Part shown: one piece after another, positions 22,899 through 34,680 of the stretch
Layout of the letters: every line of letters starts with the position of its first letter
Numbering within the stretch: the first letter of the stretch is position 1
Origin: Eurosta solidaginis
Lineage: Eukaryota; Arthropoda; Insecta; Diptera; Tephritidae
Reading direction: 5' to 3'
Length of the DNA stretch: 64,000 bases
Assembly (NCBI RefSeq): GCF_040869045.1
Contig: NC_090321.1
Span: 183,615,596-183,679,595 of the forward strand
Notes under the pieces: generated by a model
The model's database searches: none
Told to the model about the DNA's origin: nothing
What the model saw: only the letters and a program-made list of their open reading frames with translations
Position numbers and translations under genes: made by a program

Positions 22899-25101
22899 TT
22901 TTATACTCAGTTGAGCAGAGCTCAACCACGTCCGTCCGTCCGTCTGTCCGTTAACATGATAACTTGAGTAAATTTTGAGATATCTTGACGAAATTTGGTA
23001 TGTAGGTTCCTGGGCGCTCATCTCAGATCGCTATTTAAAACGAACGATATCGGACTATAACCACGCCCACTTTTTCGATATCGAAAATTTCGAAAAATCG
23101 AAAAATTGCGATAATTCAATACCAAAGGGGGATAAAGCGATGAAACTTGGTAAGTGGGTTGAACTTATGACGCAGAATAGGGCACCGCCCATTTTTAAAA
23201 GAAGGTAATTTAGAAGTTTTGCAAGCTGTAATTTGGCAGTCGTTGAAGATATCTTGATGAATTTTGGCAGGAACGTTACTCCTATTACTGTATGTATGCT
23301 TAATAAAAATTAGCAAAATCGGAGAACGACCACGCCTACTTTAAAATTTTTTTTTTTTTTTAAGTGAAATTTTTACAAAAAATTTAATATCTTTACAGTA
23401 TATAAGTAAATTTTGTCAACGTTCAACTCCAGTAATGATATGGGGTAACAAAATACAAAAATAAAAGAAAATTTCAAAATGGGAGTGGCTCCGCCCTTTT
23501 TCATATGATTTGTCTAGGATACATTTAATGCCATAAGTCGAACAAAAACTTACCAATCCTTGTGAAATTTGGTAGCGGCTTAGATTCTTGGACGATAACT
23601 GTTTTCTGTGAAAAAGGGTGAAATCGGTTGAAGCCACGCCCAGTTTTTATACACAGTCGACCGTCTGTCCTTCCGCTCGGCCATTAACACGATAACTTGA
23701 GCAGAAATCGATATATCTTTACTAAACTCAGTTCACATAATTATCTGAACTCACTTTCAATCGGTATAAAAAATGGCCGAAATCTGACTATGACCACGCC
23801 CACTTTTTCGATATCGAAAATTACGAAAAATGAAAAAAGTGCCATAATTCTATACCAAATACGAAAAAAGGGTTGAAACATGGAAATTGGATTGGTTTAT
23901 TGACGCAAAATATAACTTTAGAAAAAAACTTTGTAAAATAGGTGTGACACCTACCATATTAAGTAGAAGAAAATGAAAAAGATGTGCAGGGCGAAATCAA
24001 AAGCCCTTGGAATCATGGCAGGAATACTGATCGTGGTGTTACATATATAAATAAATTAGCGGTACCCGACAGATGATGTTCTGGGTCACCCTGGTCCACA
24101 TTTTGGTCGATATCTCGAAAACGCTTTCACATATACAACTACCACCACTCCTATTTAAAATTCTTATGAATACCTTTAATTTGACACCCATATTGTACAA
24201 ACACATTATAGAGTCAGCCCTGGTCCACCTTTATGGCGATATATCGAAAAGGCGTCCACTTATAGAACTAAGGCCCACTCCCTTTTAAAATACTCATTAT
24301 CACCTTTCGTTTGATACCCATATTGTACAAACGCATTCTAGAGTCATCCCTGGTCCACCTTTATGGCGATATCTCGAAAAGGCGTCCACCCATAGAACTA
24401 AGGCCCACCCACTTTTAAAATACTCATTAACACCTTTCATTTGATACCCATATCGTACAAATTAATTCTAGAGTCACCCCTGGTCCACCTTTATGGCGAT
24501 ATCTCGAAAAGCCGTCCACCTATAGAACTAAGGCCCACTCCCTTTTAAAGTACTCATTAACACCTTTTATTTGGTACCCATATCGTACAAACTAATTCTA
24601 GAGTCACCCCTGGTCCACCTTTATAACGATATCCCGAAAAGGCGTCCACCTGTAGAACTAATTCCCACTCCCTTTTAAAATACTCATTAACACCTTTCAT
24701 TTGATACCCATATCGGACAAACAAATTCTAGGGTCACCCCTGGTCCACCTTTATGGCAATATCTCGAAAAGGCGTCAACCCATAGAACAAGGCCCACTCC
24801 CTTTTAAAACACTCATTAACGCCTTTCATTTGATACCCATATCGTACAAACAAATTCTAGAGGCAGCCCTGGTCCACCTTTATGGCAATATCTCGAGAAG
24901 GTGTCCACCTATAGAACTATGGCCCACTCCCTCTTAAAATACTCTTTAATACCTGCCATTTGATACGCATGTCATACAAACACATTCCAGGGTTACCCTA
25001 GGTTCATTCTCCTACATGGTGATTTTCCCTTAATTTGTCTCCATAGCTCTCAACTGAGTATGTAATGTTCGGTTACACCCGAACTTAGCCTTCCTTACTT
25101 A
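22899..25101 (+). mobile_element. DINE-1/INE-1-like element, standard length (copy B)
   Basis: The head TATACTCAGTTGAGCAGAGC has hairpin TTGAGC-aga-GCTCAA, then CCGTCCGTCCGTCTGTCCG. The body has many CCACGCCCACTTT blocks and two ATATCGAAAA palindromic tracts, then a 130-bp repeat array (24070-25010). The tail is CTCTCAACTGAGTATGTAATG, hairpin GTTCGG-ttacac-CCGAAC and CCTTCCTTACTT. This is copy A in the opposite orientation with only about seven array monomers. The first bases of the head block (the TTGATTGGATAAC part) are deleted: GAGCTCAA runs straight into CCACGTCCGTCC. Open frames inside are chance. Confidence 0.9.
24070..25010. repeat. 130-bp minisatellite, ~7 copies (in copy B)
   Basis: TGGTCCACCTTTATGGCGAT and TTTGATACCCATATCGTACA recur every 130 bp. 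These are the reverse complements of the monomers in copy A. The two 71-78-codon frames here read through the repeat and have matching peptide words (HLYGDISKRRPPIE), which confirms they are array artefacts. Confidence 0.93.
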
Positions 25102-26499
25102 TTTATCAATAAGGGTATTTTTGCCAATTAGGCACTTTCAACGAAAAATTTCCTACAGCTATAATAGGCCAAGTGACCAAAAAACAAATAATTTTCTTTG
25201 TAGAAGTATTTTCATTGTGTCAAATTCCTGAAATCTAGAAGGAGAAGTTTTTGCTAATTTTTTATTTATATGGCCCAGTAAAATATAAATAACGGCCACA
25301 AAACTTATCTTGTTTACTTTGTACTTAACAAGCGGCGAAAAAAGTCACAAACTGCAATGAATTTACGCAATAATTTCGGTAGAATAAAGAGCATATCGCT
25401 TGTTGTATTGACTATTTTGTATAACTGCTTTTAACTGCTTACGTGACACTTTTTATTTTTACAAAAATATTGTACGGTTGGTTTTACAAAAGTAACAAAG
25501 ATTTGAACAAAGACGGATACGTTTCATGAATTTGGAAGTAGGTTTGCGAGTGGTGGTAGAGGTGAACACGCAAAATTACTGTTACGTTAAATGTACGATT
25601 TGTAAGTAAAATTCAAACTCATGAATAAGATAAATTATTTATTTAAATTTTCATATGATCGGAATGTAGTAGGTGAGATTAAGCCGACTGGTTCGCGAGG
25701 ATCTTACATCGACTGAATGAGTACATACCGTTTCCAAAGTTTGCTCAATGACCAAACTGAAAACGGTAGCAGAAACCCATATGTATGTTATGAAATAACT
25801 CCGTCGTCTTGGCACTTATTTAATGAAAATAGAGACGATTAGATCCAAGAATTTATAGAACGAGCCGGCCCCGTGCGCATCTTGCGAAATAAATATTAAA
25901 TTCTCATATCAAATATCAACAGAAACCAGCTGTTCTATCAATCAAACATCTATAAACTTACATGCAAACATCTACTAACTTCACTGCCATCTGGCGAATG
26001 TTAGCAACTGCCTGTAATGCAGTGTTAGCTCTAATCAAATATTCACAATAGTACCATAGTACAAAAAGATTTCTTTGTTTGCTCACAATCGTTTATTTTT
26101 AACAAATTATTTAAAAAAAATAAAGCTAAACAAAAGCACTACGACCAATAATGCCCAAAGCTCGCTAATAGCGCGATTCCCCATATTTAGAACTAAAACT
26201 TTATTTATAGATTTGGATTCCAAATAAGAGCGGAAAGGAAACCTTTACATAAAAACAGCAATTATAAATAATATAGATATAAGATTTTTTTTATTTTTGC
26301 TTCATAGTCAAAGACTAAGTTTACATCTAACGGGGATATCTTCATTTTTGTACTTAACTCCTAATAGGCAATCAAACAACTAGATTTCCCATCTCTAGTG
26401 TCATCCCTAGTTCGGTCTCCAGCAAGGAGCTAGGGTCAAATATTTCGATACGTGGGCTAAGTGCCAAGCGGTATTCTTTCTTCTTCTCATCTTGCTTTG
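25102..26499. other. Unclassified sequence with a dispersed-repeat fragment
   Basis: About 25712-25770 is the partner of the block near 8036-8090 (AAGTTTGCTCAATGACCAA). Otherwise AT-rich with no gene signal. Confidence 0.45.
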
Positions 26500-26650
26500 T
26501 TATCGAGTTCTGAACTTTGCTCCAAGCTTCTAGTTTGAGCATAACTAGAAGTTACTTAAAATTTGATGACGGAATTCCACAACTTTCTGAAAAAAAAAAA
26601 CAGTTTAAAATATCCAGATCCGCGCGCCATGCATAGGAGTTTTGTTCTCA
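26500..26650. repeat. Orphan, highly diverged satellite monomer
   Basis: In order: GAGTTCTGAACTTTGCTCCA, AGCTTCTAG, GAAGTTACTTAAAA, GATGACGGAATTCC, TATCCAGATC, GCGCGCCATGCATAGGAG and TTTTGTTCTC. This follows the type A monomer of the array at 931-4235 (GTTCTGAC...CAAGCTTC...GAAGTTACTCAAAAATCGAT...GCGCGCCACCTAGCGG...TTTTGTTTTC) at about the same length. A lone copy some 22 kb from the array suggests an old dispersed relative. Alignment is by eye. Confidence 0.55.
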
Positions 26651-26758
26651 AATTACTATTGTTTTTGTATCAAATCTTTAGCCCAACTTAGAATTACTTA
26701 AAAATCAATAGGAACATATCAAGTTTAGTAATTATAGTAAAAACTTATTGCATTAAAT

Positions 26759-26945
26759 GTGCCTCCGAAGAGATTTAGGCCGAAGATATTTTCCAATTTG
26801 CCTCGTGCTCATTTTTAATTTTTCCTACGAATTGATAGCAGCACGATACTAATACATATTATGTCGACTTCTAATGGTATCTTCAAAACCACTTCCCTTT
26901 CACTGGGAAGAAACTGATGAGCTTGCAACCACCACACATATTTGG
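26759..26945 (-). mobile_element. Decayed SINE copy
   Basis: CCTCCGAAGAGATTTAGGCC, CCAATTTGCCTCGTGCTC, TTTTTCCTACGAATTG and ATGTCGACTTCTAATGGTAT follow the order of the SINE at 18287-18610 and extend into its middle. The tRNA-like head is not recognisable. Same minus orientation. Confidence 0.65.
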
Positions 26946-27899
26946 CAATACTTAGCACTTCCAAATATCTCAATGGGTATCATTAATTTTTCAATTGTAT
27001 TTCAAGCTCCAGAGCATATGCTACACGTATTCGATTTTCAACCAATGTTATATTAAATAATACAAAAGCCTAAACATTTGCCTTCATTACCCTAGGTCGC
27101 AAAGTTGAGGCCATCTGCACAAGACTGGCGTAAGCGACAATTTATTTTCGTTACGGTTCTGATGTAAAATACTTCTGAACACTTGCAGTACAGCCATCTG
27201 TAGCAAAAAGCCAGTAGCGTTCAATTTGCGAATTTTGATGACAATTAATGCTCTTATTATTTGCTCATTATTTTCATTATTTGCTCATTAACTTAACAAT
27301 TAAAATCCATATGCAAATATAAAACAAGGTTTTAAGTTTAATCTATACTTGAAAAGTCTTAAAAATCCCAAACGAAATTCGTCATTGATATTCGTAAATA
27401 AATGGCGCTAACGAAAAATGTTTGCGAAGAGCACGGGTAGCAAAAGGGAAATGCGTCACAGCCAGGCCTAAACGATTTTATATGCATATTTGTGGGACTT
27501 AAAAAGTATATGTAGACATAACGACTGCTAAGCGAAGGCGCTACCTGAGTTAGAGGTTAATACATTTTGACGAAAGGTAAGACATTTATGAAAAAAGTTC
27601 TAAGATCGGCCATTCGTCAACCGAATACTGATATAGAGCGTTTTTGAAAAAATTTTGAAGTTGTGTATTTTTGAAACGGCAGCCGAGATAGAGTAATATT
27701 CCACTGAGCAATCGATATATTTTGACATTTTGGTAACAACGCTTTCATTTTATCGAGCATTCACTGTACCCTTGTATATATATTAACGCTTCTTTGCCTT
27801 CTACTAACTACTTTTTGCTTAACTCTTTAGCTTACTTTGAACGTCTCGTTGTTCACATTATTTATTACTGTTCCGCTGTTTGTTTTTTATTTATTTTTA
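26946..27899. other. Unclassified AT-rich sequence
   Basis: TTATTTGCTCATTA is duplicated near 27256-27290. No gene or element recognised. Confidence 0.45.
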
Positions 27900-28847
27900 T
27901 AACCAGCTGTACTTGTACAAAGGGTATTATAACTTTGATTGGATAACAGTTGGTTGTACAGGTATAAAGGAATCGAGATAGATATAGACTTCCATATATC
28001 AAAATCATCAGTATCGAAAAAAAATTGACAGTCATGACCGGCCGTCTGTTCGTCCGTCCGTCTGTCCGCTTACACGATAATTTGAGTAAATATTGAGATA
28101 TCTTCATCAAATTTGAAACAAGAACTTATCTGGACCCAGAATAGATTGGTATTGAAAATGAGCGAAATCGGATGATAATCACGCCCACTTTTTATGAATA
28201 TAACATTTTGGAAAACTCAAAAAACCTGATTATTTATTTAGTAAATAATACACTTAGAATGTTGAAATATGACATGTGGACCGATATTGAGACTCTTGAT
28301 GAAAATAAAAAAAAAAAATGAAAATGGGCGTAGCGCCGCCCACTTGTGATAAAATCAATTTTACAAATATTATTAATCATAAATCAAAAATCGTTAAGCC
28401 TATCGTAACAAAATTCGGCAGGGATGTTGCCTTTACTATAAGTAATGCTTTGAAGAAAAATTAAGGAAATCGGTTAAGGACCGCGCCCACTTTTATATAA
28501 AAGATTTTTAAAAGGGTCGTGGACGAATAAAATAAGCTATATCTATGCAAAAAAGAGCTTTATATCAATGGTATTTCATTTCCCAAGTGGATTTATAACA
28601 ATAAATAGGAAAAACTTCAAATTTAAAAAAATGGGCGTGGCACCGCCCCTTTTATGACTAAGCAATTTTCTATGTTTCGGAAGCCATAACTAGAAGAAAA
28701 CTTTGTTCAGAATAGAACCATATGTATATGTATTATTGCGCAGCCTTGTAACATTATTAAGCACAAAACACAAACAACAACAGCATTTCAAGTGTACAGC
28801 TGGGTATGTAATGTTCGGTTTCGCCCGAACTTAGGCTTCCTTACTTG
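27900..28847 (+). mobile_element. DINE-1/INE-1-like element, CAGCTGTAC subfamily (copy E)
   Basis: The head CCAGCTGTACTTGTACAAAG contains hairpin TGTAC-tt-GTACA. Then come TTGATTGGATAACAGTTGG, the GTCCGTCCGTCTGTCCG block, CACGCCCACTTTTT and CGTAGCGCCGCCCACTTG. The tail is AAGTGTACAGCTGGGTATG, the constant hairpin GTTCGG-tttcg-CCCGAAC, and CTTCCTTACTTG. CCAGCTGTAC/GTACAGCTGG is the subterminal inverted repeat. It is 0.95 kb with no array. The body is close to copies D and H, so the subfamilies differ mainly at the ends. Confidence 0.87.
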
Positions 28848-28955
28848 CTTGTTTTTTATTAGTTGACGTGCTAGGGTGTAGCTTTTGGCTTTTAAGACCT
28901 TATTTGCTTGTACACTTTTCGCTGCGGAAACCTTGCAATCTCCCACCAGTTCTAA

Positions 28956-29327
28956 AGGGCCCATTACTGATACTTAGCATAGACTTGACTTGGCTTGAGA
29001 ACTGTCATTTACAGTTCTGTTAAATGAACATTGCATGTTACTGATTACTCAAAACTTATCAACACTTAACTTGACTTAGAAGTTTGTTGTATTTTGATTT
29101 TCTATGTAAGTTCCAAGTGACGTTTACATTTTGAGATGCCATTTGTTTGTTTCCATTTCATTTTGACATTTTGTCATACAAATTGACATTTATTTAAAAA
29201 TAAATTTCACCGCTGATTATGATGCCAGATTGTATGCGCCAAGTGGAGTATAATCGTGGCTAAGTTGCCAAGTTTACGCCAAGTCAAGTCAATTCTATGC
29301 CAAGTATCAGTAACAGTAATGGGGGCT
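28956..29327. mobile_element. PIF/Harbinger-like MITE with TAA target duplication
   Basis: The 372-bp unit starts AGGGCCCATTACTGATACTT and its right end reads, inverted, AGCCCCCATTACTGTTACTG. The terminal inverted repeat goes on through ATACTTAGCATAGACTTGAC / ATACTTGGCATAGAATTGAC for about 45 bp with a 6-base offset. TAA flanks both sides (28953-28955, 29328-29330), the 3-bp target typical of PIF/Harbinger elements. No coding capacity. Confidence 0.82.
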
Positions 29328-29330
29328 TAA

Positions 29331-31041
29331 CGCATCACTCACATCACAGAGAGTAATTTACATTTGGTGTTAACATCTGTATTCGCTCGCCTTGGCTCTA
29401 CGCTATTTCTAGTTTGTTATAACTATATGCTGCAAACAAATGAGGATTCTGTTACCACTAATTAAAATAATTGATTATGTAATAAAATTTGAATAAAAGT
29501 CCAAGTTCATCATCCCTCAGTGACTTGTATTCAGTTTACAAATTTAGCCGACATTTTCGAAAAAACGTTGATAAAATTTTAGTTTTGAATTTTTTACACA
29601 GCGAAACAACGAATAGCAGACAGCATTCTTCAAATCTTCGATTCGATCTTCGATTTTTCTTTATTATTTTATGCATACAAACTCATAGATATACATTTTA
29701 AGGGGGAACATCTCGTGCTTTAACAATTCCCTCCTTGCCATTCATACTTTATTTTACATCTGATCTTCGATCATGAAGGCATCTCATTTTCTGCAATCAA
29801 ATATATAATTTGTGTTCAATTGTGGTAGCCAAATTAGTAGGGAATCTGCAAAGCAGAAATGCTTCCAAGTAAAAGCTATACAAATGGAATGGAATCAATG
29901 TGCAGCAACATTTGAAATCATTACCAAGAAAATTGAAATGTTGCAACACCATAAACCAGTTTCACTTTTTGTTGAACGGCAACTTGTATACGCCCAAGCT
30001 ACTTGTAGAATGCATGCAACAACAACAAATAAAATCCAAGAATAAACTTTCAAGTGTTCCCTAATATCGTGTTTTTTTTTCTTATTTCACTGGTGTGGTA
30101 GTACGTGCTACTATCCAAGAATACTTCAATAACTTTATAACCAAGTTCATTTACATCTGTAGCTGAGCGAAATAGCTGCATCAAAGTTTCTTGCGCTTTC
30201 AAGTTCACTCGCCTTTTTCTGCAAGAGTACAAGAGTCGTTTGCTGCGCTTGCATTGCATTCGTTGTGGTATATGGTTCCTTATTCCCAACCAAACATCTA
30301 ACTGTTCTTTCCTAAACAAGCGATTTCCTTTAAAAGTTACTTTCCTTGTCTGTACGTCGATTACAGCGTTTACACAAGAGCGTTCCGTGTTTTTGGATGC
30401 TGTAAATTGTTGTTTTTTTGTGAAATATTTCTGTCATTACTTTTGCCATTCTTTTTTTCGAGGTCGCTGTACAATTGAGAATGTATTATATCGCTGTTTC
30501 AAGTTTATGGCTAGAGTTCTTGCACTTTGCTGCAAGCGATTTTTGCAACAAATTTTGATCGTTGGTGTATGATTGTTGCAGATATGTACATATGTAGGAA
30601 AATGTGTGTACTTGCATATGATTAGGAGTATCAAAACTCCATTCGTCCACTTACAAAGAGATTCCATATCCTCTCAATGATCCGAGGCCGAATCGATGAT
30701 CCTGCAAAACTCATATCCTTCTTGTTGGACATCAGTAGGAGTTAAAAAGTCAGCTCCCCAATTAGCTCTTTCAAATTTGATGAAGGGCTGTTGTTTTTGT
30801 TGTCATTGTTGCGATCAAAACAATACCGGAAGGTTTTGAGGAATGTGAACGATGCTGATGGTCCATTGTCGGATATAGAACCGGTATCTACATTTCGGTA
30901 ACATGCATCATTAAGGTATAAGCCCGACCTTCTCCAAAACAATTTAGTTCGACTACATTGAACGTTCTAGGTCATCCCGCCCCACTCCCTTGTTCGATGA
31001 AGAGCTTCGATTTGTCAGAGCCTCGGTTGCTTATGAAACAG
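29331..31041. other. Unclassified sequence
   Basis: Several frames of 70-110 codons (29489-29701, 29812-30045, 30050-30319, 30240-30572) overlap on opposite strands and lack domains or start context I can defend. No repeat recognised. Confidence 0.45.
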
Positions 31042-31970
31042 CACTCAAGAAAAAATCGTTCTAAAACTAACGAATCAAGTTCAAAATCAAAAACATTCGT
31101 TGACAAAATCTGTTAAGTACATTTTTTCTTAACTCGTGACCGATGGGCTTGTTTTAAGAACAGTTTTTCCAAGCACACCGTTCGTATTTTATGACCACCT
31201 TGGTATTGATGTGTTAACCTTCTGTGCTCATTTCAAGCACTATTTGTGCTTAAAATAAGATTTTTCGTTCTCACGCTTCGAGAACGATTTGGGGTCGATT
31301 TAACAATTTTCGTTCTCAATTCAAGAACGCTTTGTGCTTGCTCATTGATGGGAGGGGAAAGTATTTTTTTCAATAGGTACCCATTTACTTTTTATTAATA
31401 ATAATTTTCTTGTCATAAATAAAAAATATTTATAACAAAATTTTTTTTATTAAATTCCAAAATTTTACGAAAAAATGCATAATATGCATTTGTTCATATG
31501 TTTCTCCTATTGAGATATTATTTTTAGTTGAAGGTGTAATCTGCATATATACTTAAAACATTTCATAACAAGTTTGAGAATTAACTGTGCATACGTGAAT
31601 TGAAAAATAATTAAAAGAAAAATAAAAGTTAAAAAAATTGTTTTAAAAAATTTTAGAATTTGACGGTGATCGAACTCGCGCCACGCGATCGCAACCACAA
31701 CATCATAACCGCTGGGCCACTACGACTACTTAATAGCTTGTGCCAAGTATTGTATATAACATTGTGCCGTTTCTTCTTTCTTTAACTTAATTTAAGAGCA
31801 TTATTCTCATTAATAGAACATTTGTTCATATTTTAAAACCAGTCGTTCTCTTTTCAAGAAAATGGTTCAGTTCAAGCACACGGTTGTTGTTTTAAGAAAT
31901 GGTCGTTCGTTTTTCAGGAACCAAAAAGTGAGAACATGAAAAGCTTGAATTGAGTCCGGTGGTGCTGGGT
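31042..31970 (+). mobile_element. M2: second M-family transposon, right end missing
   Basis: Starts CACTCAAGAAAAAATCGTTC and matches M1 throughout (TTAACTCGTGACCGATGGG, TGTGCTCATTTCAAGCACTA, GAGAACGATTTGGG, GAATTGAGTCCGGTGGTGCT). The match stops at GGTGCTGG, about 30 bp before the expected terminus, and runs into unrelated TTGGAGAAAC. The right inverted repeat and any TA are gone. The tRNA-like tract (31664-31718, minus) is longer than in M1. Confidence 0.88.
31664..31718 (-). promoter_or_regulatory. tRNA-like internal pol III boxes in M2
   Basis: Minus-strand TGGCCCAGCGGTTATGATG (A-box-like) and GAGTTCGATCAC (B-box-like), separated by about 30 bases, a normal tRNA-like spacing. Confidence 0.5.
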
Positions 31971-32859
31971 TGGAGAAACTATAAATTGCGCTGGCATCCC
32001 ACTGAAAGTAGTGTGAGAAGAAGGTATTAAGATGCGAGCATCGTATCCCCATCAACGCAACTTATGAGTCCTTGGTTAACGAAGAAGAAATTTGGCAATT
32101 ATGAATACTTTTACAACTTTGACAACTTCTACGACTCTGAAGGTTGCATCATCCATATTCTCTGCTAGTTCCGGTGGTTTTCAAAGCTATCGGTGTGCTT
32201 AAAAGGCGTCGAGGACTATACAATTTTCTCCCGTGAGTAATGCACTGCTTTTACGGCGATATCCCCTTGGAAAATAAATGACAGTAATTTCTATGATTTC
32301 GAGACATTATATGGCCGCATAGCTATACCTTAACGTTCTTAGATATTGTCTATACTGCCGAAGTCGGGTGAAATTGGTTTACTACACTGTGTGAACAGTG
32401 ATTAAAGGTTGTCCGATTACCTCTCTTGCTTTCCTTTCCATGAACATTGTAGCCAACGCAAGTTCAGTGATCACATCTAACTGTTCGCTCAGTCTCTTGT
32501 TTCGCTACGAAACATATATTGGGCCTCTCAGCAAATCAGTTATCTCTCTTATTTCCTTGGTTGACTTGCTTAAATTTAATTTCGGTATTTAAAAGTACTT
32601 TGGGAAGGAGATCGTAATTACGGCGGTCAAAGATGAATAAGTGTAACTCCTTGAGCTTGAATATGTGCACTGTCACAGCTCAAGTAAATACAGGGTATAT
32701 CCGCTCGGTTGTGTAACTCGGAAGTACGGCGCTACCACAATATTCTTTTATTCTTTAATCACACACAACAACCAATGGTTATATTTACAGTGCATGATAG
32801 CTTATACACTAACATTTTAAATAAAAACTTATAATATTGAAACCTATTCATTATACTGT
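31971..32859. other. Unclassified sequence
   Basis: No recognisable element or gene; the frame at 32398-32592 is featureless. Confidence 0.45.
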
Positions 32860-33240
32860 GTCGATTTATTAACCGATATCGCGCCATCGATTTTTCGATA
32901 GGATTTGGGCTTAGGAAAAAAAGTTCCACTACGCATACCTGCAAAAAAAGATAACGAAAGGGTAAATTTTTCGACCAAAACACTCCGCAAAGCCCTAAAA
33001 ATATTTATTTTTTTTTTCAAAAAACTGTTATCGCCAACGTTTTTATAACAGTTTTTGGAAAAAAAAAATATATTTTTAAGGGCTTTGAGGAGTGTCGAAA
33101 AATTTACCTTTTCGCCATGTTTGCAGGCTCAAAAATAATTTTTTTTTGGGTATACGTAGTGGAACTTTTTTTCCTAATCTTAAATCCTATCGAAAACTCG
33201 ATGGCGCGATATCGGTTAACTTTCGTCCATACAAATCGAC
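32860..33240. mobile_element. Foldback element: ~165-bp arms, ~14-base centre
   Basis: The left arm (about 32868-33030) is the inverse of the right arm (about 33045-33219). Shared words on both strands include AACCGATATCGCGCCATCGA, TTTTCGATAGGATTT, AAAAAAAGTTCCACTACG, GTAAATTTTTCGAC, CAAAGCCCT and AAAACTGTTAT, with TCGATTT/AAATCGA at the outer rims. The centre is TCGCCAACGTTTTT. The open frames at 32759-32983 and 33104-33397 (minus) and 33117-33362 (plus) include mirror copies of one peptide (VVELFFL, MARYRL) and are therefore not genes. Confidence 0.88.
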
Positions 33241-33463
33241 CCAGGTATCGAATAGTTTCATGTAGGCTTTCATATAGGGTTACCTGGTTAATAAGTGATA
33301 ATTTTACACAACACATACAAATACTCAAGAAAAAAATAATCCTTAACCATTTAAGTAGATAACTAAGCTGAAGTTTATAATATTTGAAGAAAAACAATAT
33401 TCGGAGTACTTAGAATAGATTAAAAACATACACAATGAAGAAATAGAGAGCGAGGTATACAAA

Positions 33464-34680
33464 TCATTTGGAAAAGTGTTGCATAACTTCGTGTTTGAAC
33501 CGGGTTGTGTTTTTCAAACCTCTAATCGCTATTGGTAGATTATTCCAAAGGCGACTTTTGAAAACAAAAATCTTTCGCTCGTTAACCTTGCCATGCCACA
33601 GATAGCGAGTGACCGAGAGGATCTCATGAAACTAAAACGCTCCTTCAAATAATGTGGCTCATGTGTAACTATGACTTTATGTAATAATGTTAAGCATCTG
33701 AGTTTTAAGAGATTTTCAAATGAGATGGAAAATATTTTTAGAGCAAAAGTTGAAACACTGTAAATATACCTAGCCACGTTGTTGTAGAGGATATTAAGTT
33801 TCCTCCTACCCATGCTATCACAACCGTAATATAGTTCACAGCCATATAGCAATGTCGGTATAAAATACGCTTTAGCTAGAAGTAGGAGAATTTTAGGTGG
33901 TGTGAATTGCTGGACACTCCATAGGCATCTCGGCATTCCATACAAGTGGCCTACATTAGTGATTATTTGGTTGTTCCATGTTAGCGTTCTATTGAAAATC
34001 ACACCCAGGTTTTTTACAGTGTCTACATATTTTATTACAGTGTTATTCAACTTTATCTCGTTAAAATTTGCGAGGTCAAATCGCTTTTTATATATTGCGA
34101 TACATTGGGACTTGTTTGGGTTCAAGACTAGGCCATTATGACAAGCCCAAGTGTAGATCTGATTTAGGTCGATGTTTATGTTCCCAATGCAAGCATTTAT
34201 GGAATCTAAGCGAAAACCAAGATATAGTTGAACGTCATCTGCATAGATATGAATATTACAATGCTTTATAACATCCACGATATCAATTATATAAAGCACA
34301 AATAAAAATGGACCGAGAAGTGATCCTTGAGGGACACCTTTTGTTATATTCAAAAGTTGCGATGTTGAGGTTCCCATACTTACGGCTTGTGAACGACCGA
34401 AAAGGTAAGCTTGAATAAGGCTCAGTGACGATGAAGAGAAATTATACAATTTATTTAGTTTTATGCATAAAAGTGTGTGATCTACAGAGTCGAAAGCTTT
34501 GGAGTGATCAAGTAGAGTTAGAAATGTTACGTTATTTTTGTCTATATTTGACCTTATATCATCGGTGACCTATAGAAGAGCTGTGGTACAGCTCCTGTTA
34601 GCTCTATATCCAGATTGATACTGGCTAAGCAGTGAGTTATTGTTAATGATCTGCAATATCTGCGAATGGGTTTCCGTTGG
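33464..34680 (-). pseudogene. LINE reverse transcriptase, 5'-truncated, nearly intact frame
   Basis: In translated order: LLSQYQSGYRANRSCTTALL, a TAG stop (plus 34570-34572), TLLDHSKAFDSVDHTLL (RT A block), GVPQGSLLGPFLFVLYI, IYADDVQLYL (catalytic YADD intact) and GLVLNPNKSQ. Then come KNLGVIF, LLYGCELYYGC and a C-terminal LWNNLPIAIR tail ending at TGA (33464-33466). A frameshift near 33545-33600 separates the tail from the 306-codon frame 33529-34449. The endonuclease half is missing. Layout is that of jockey-like LINEs by general resemblance; clade not proven. Of the LINE pieces in this window this one is the youngest-looking. Confidence 0.9.

Noticed and set aside
24073..24937. Repeat-containing peptides with HLYGDISKRRPPIE words (also 61251-61852)
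   Set aside because: Translation of the 130-bp minisatellite; the period of the peptide equals the DNA period and stops interrupt it.
30050..30667. Overlapping frames of 76-110 codons on both strands as small genes
   Set aside because: Mutual overlap, no domain, no signal for splicing or start, and codon content typical of AT-rich noncoding DNA.
33104..33397. Opposite-strand frames with matching peptides around 32759-33397
   Set aside because: Mirror translations of the two arms of the foldback.
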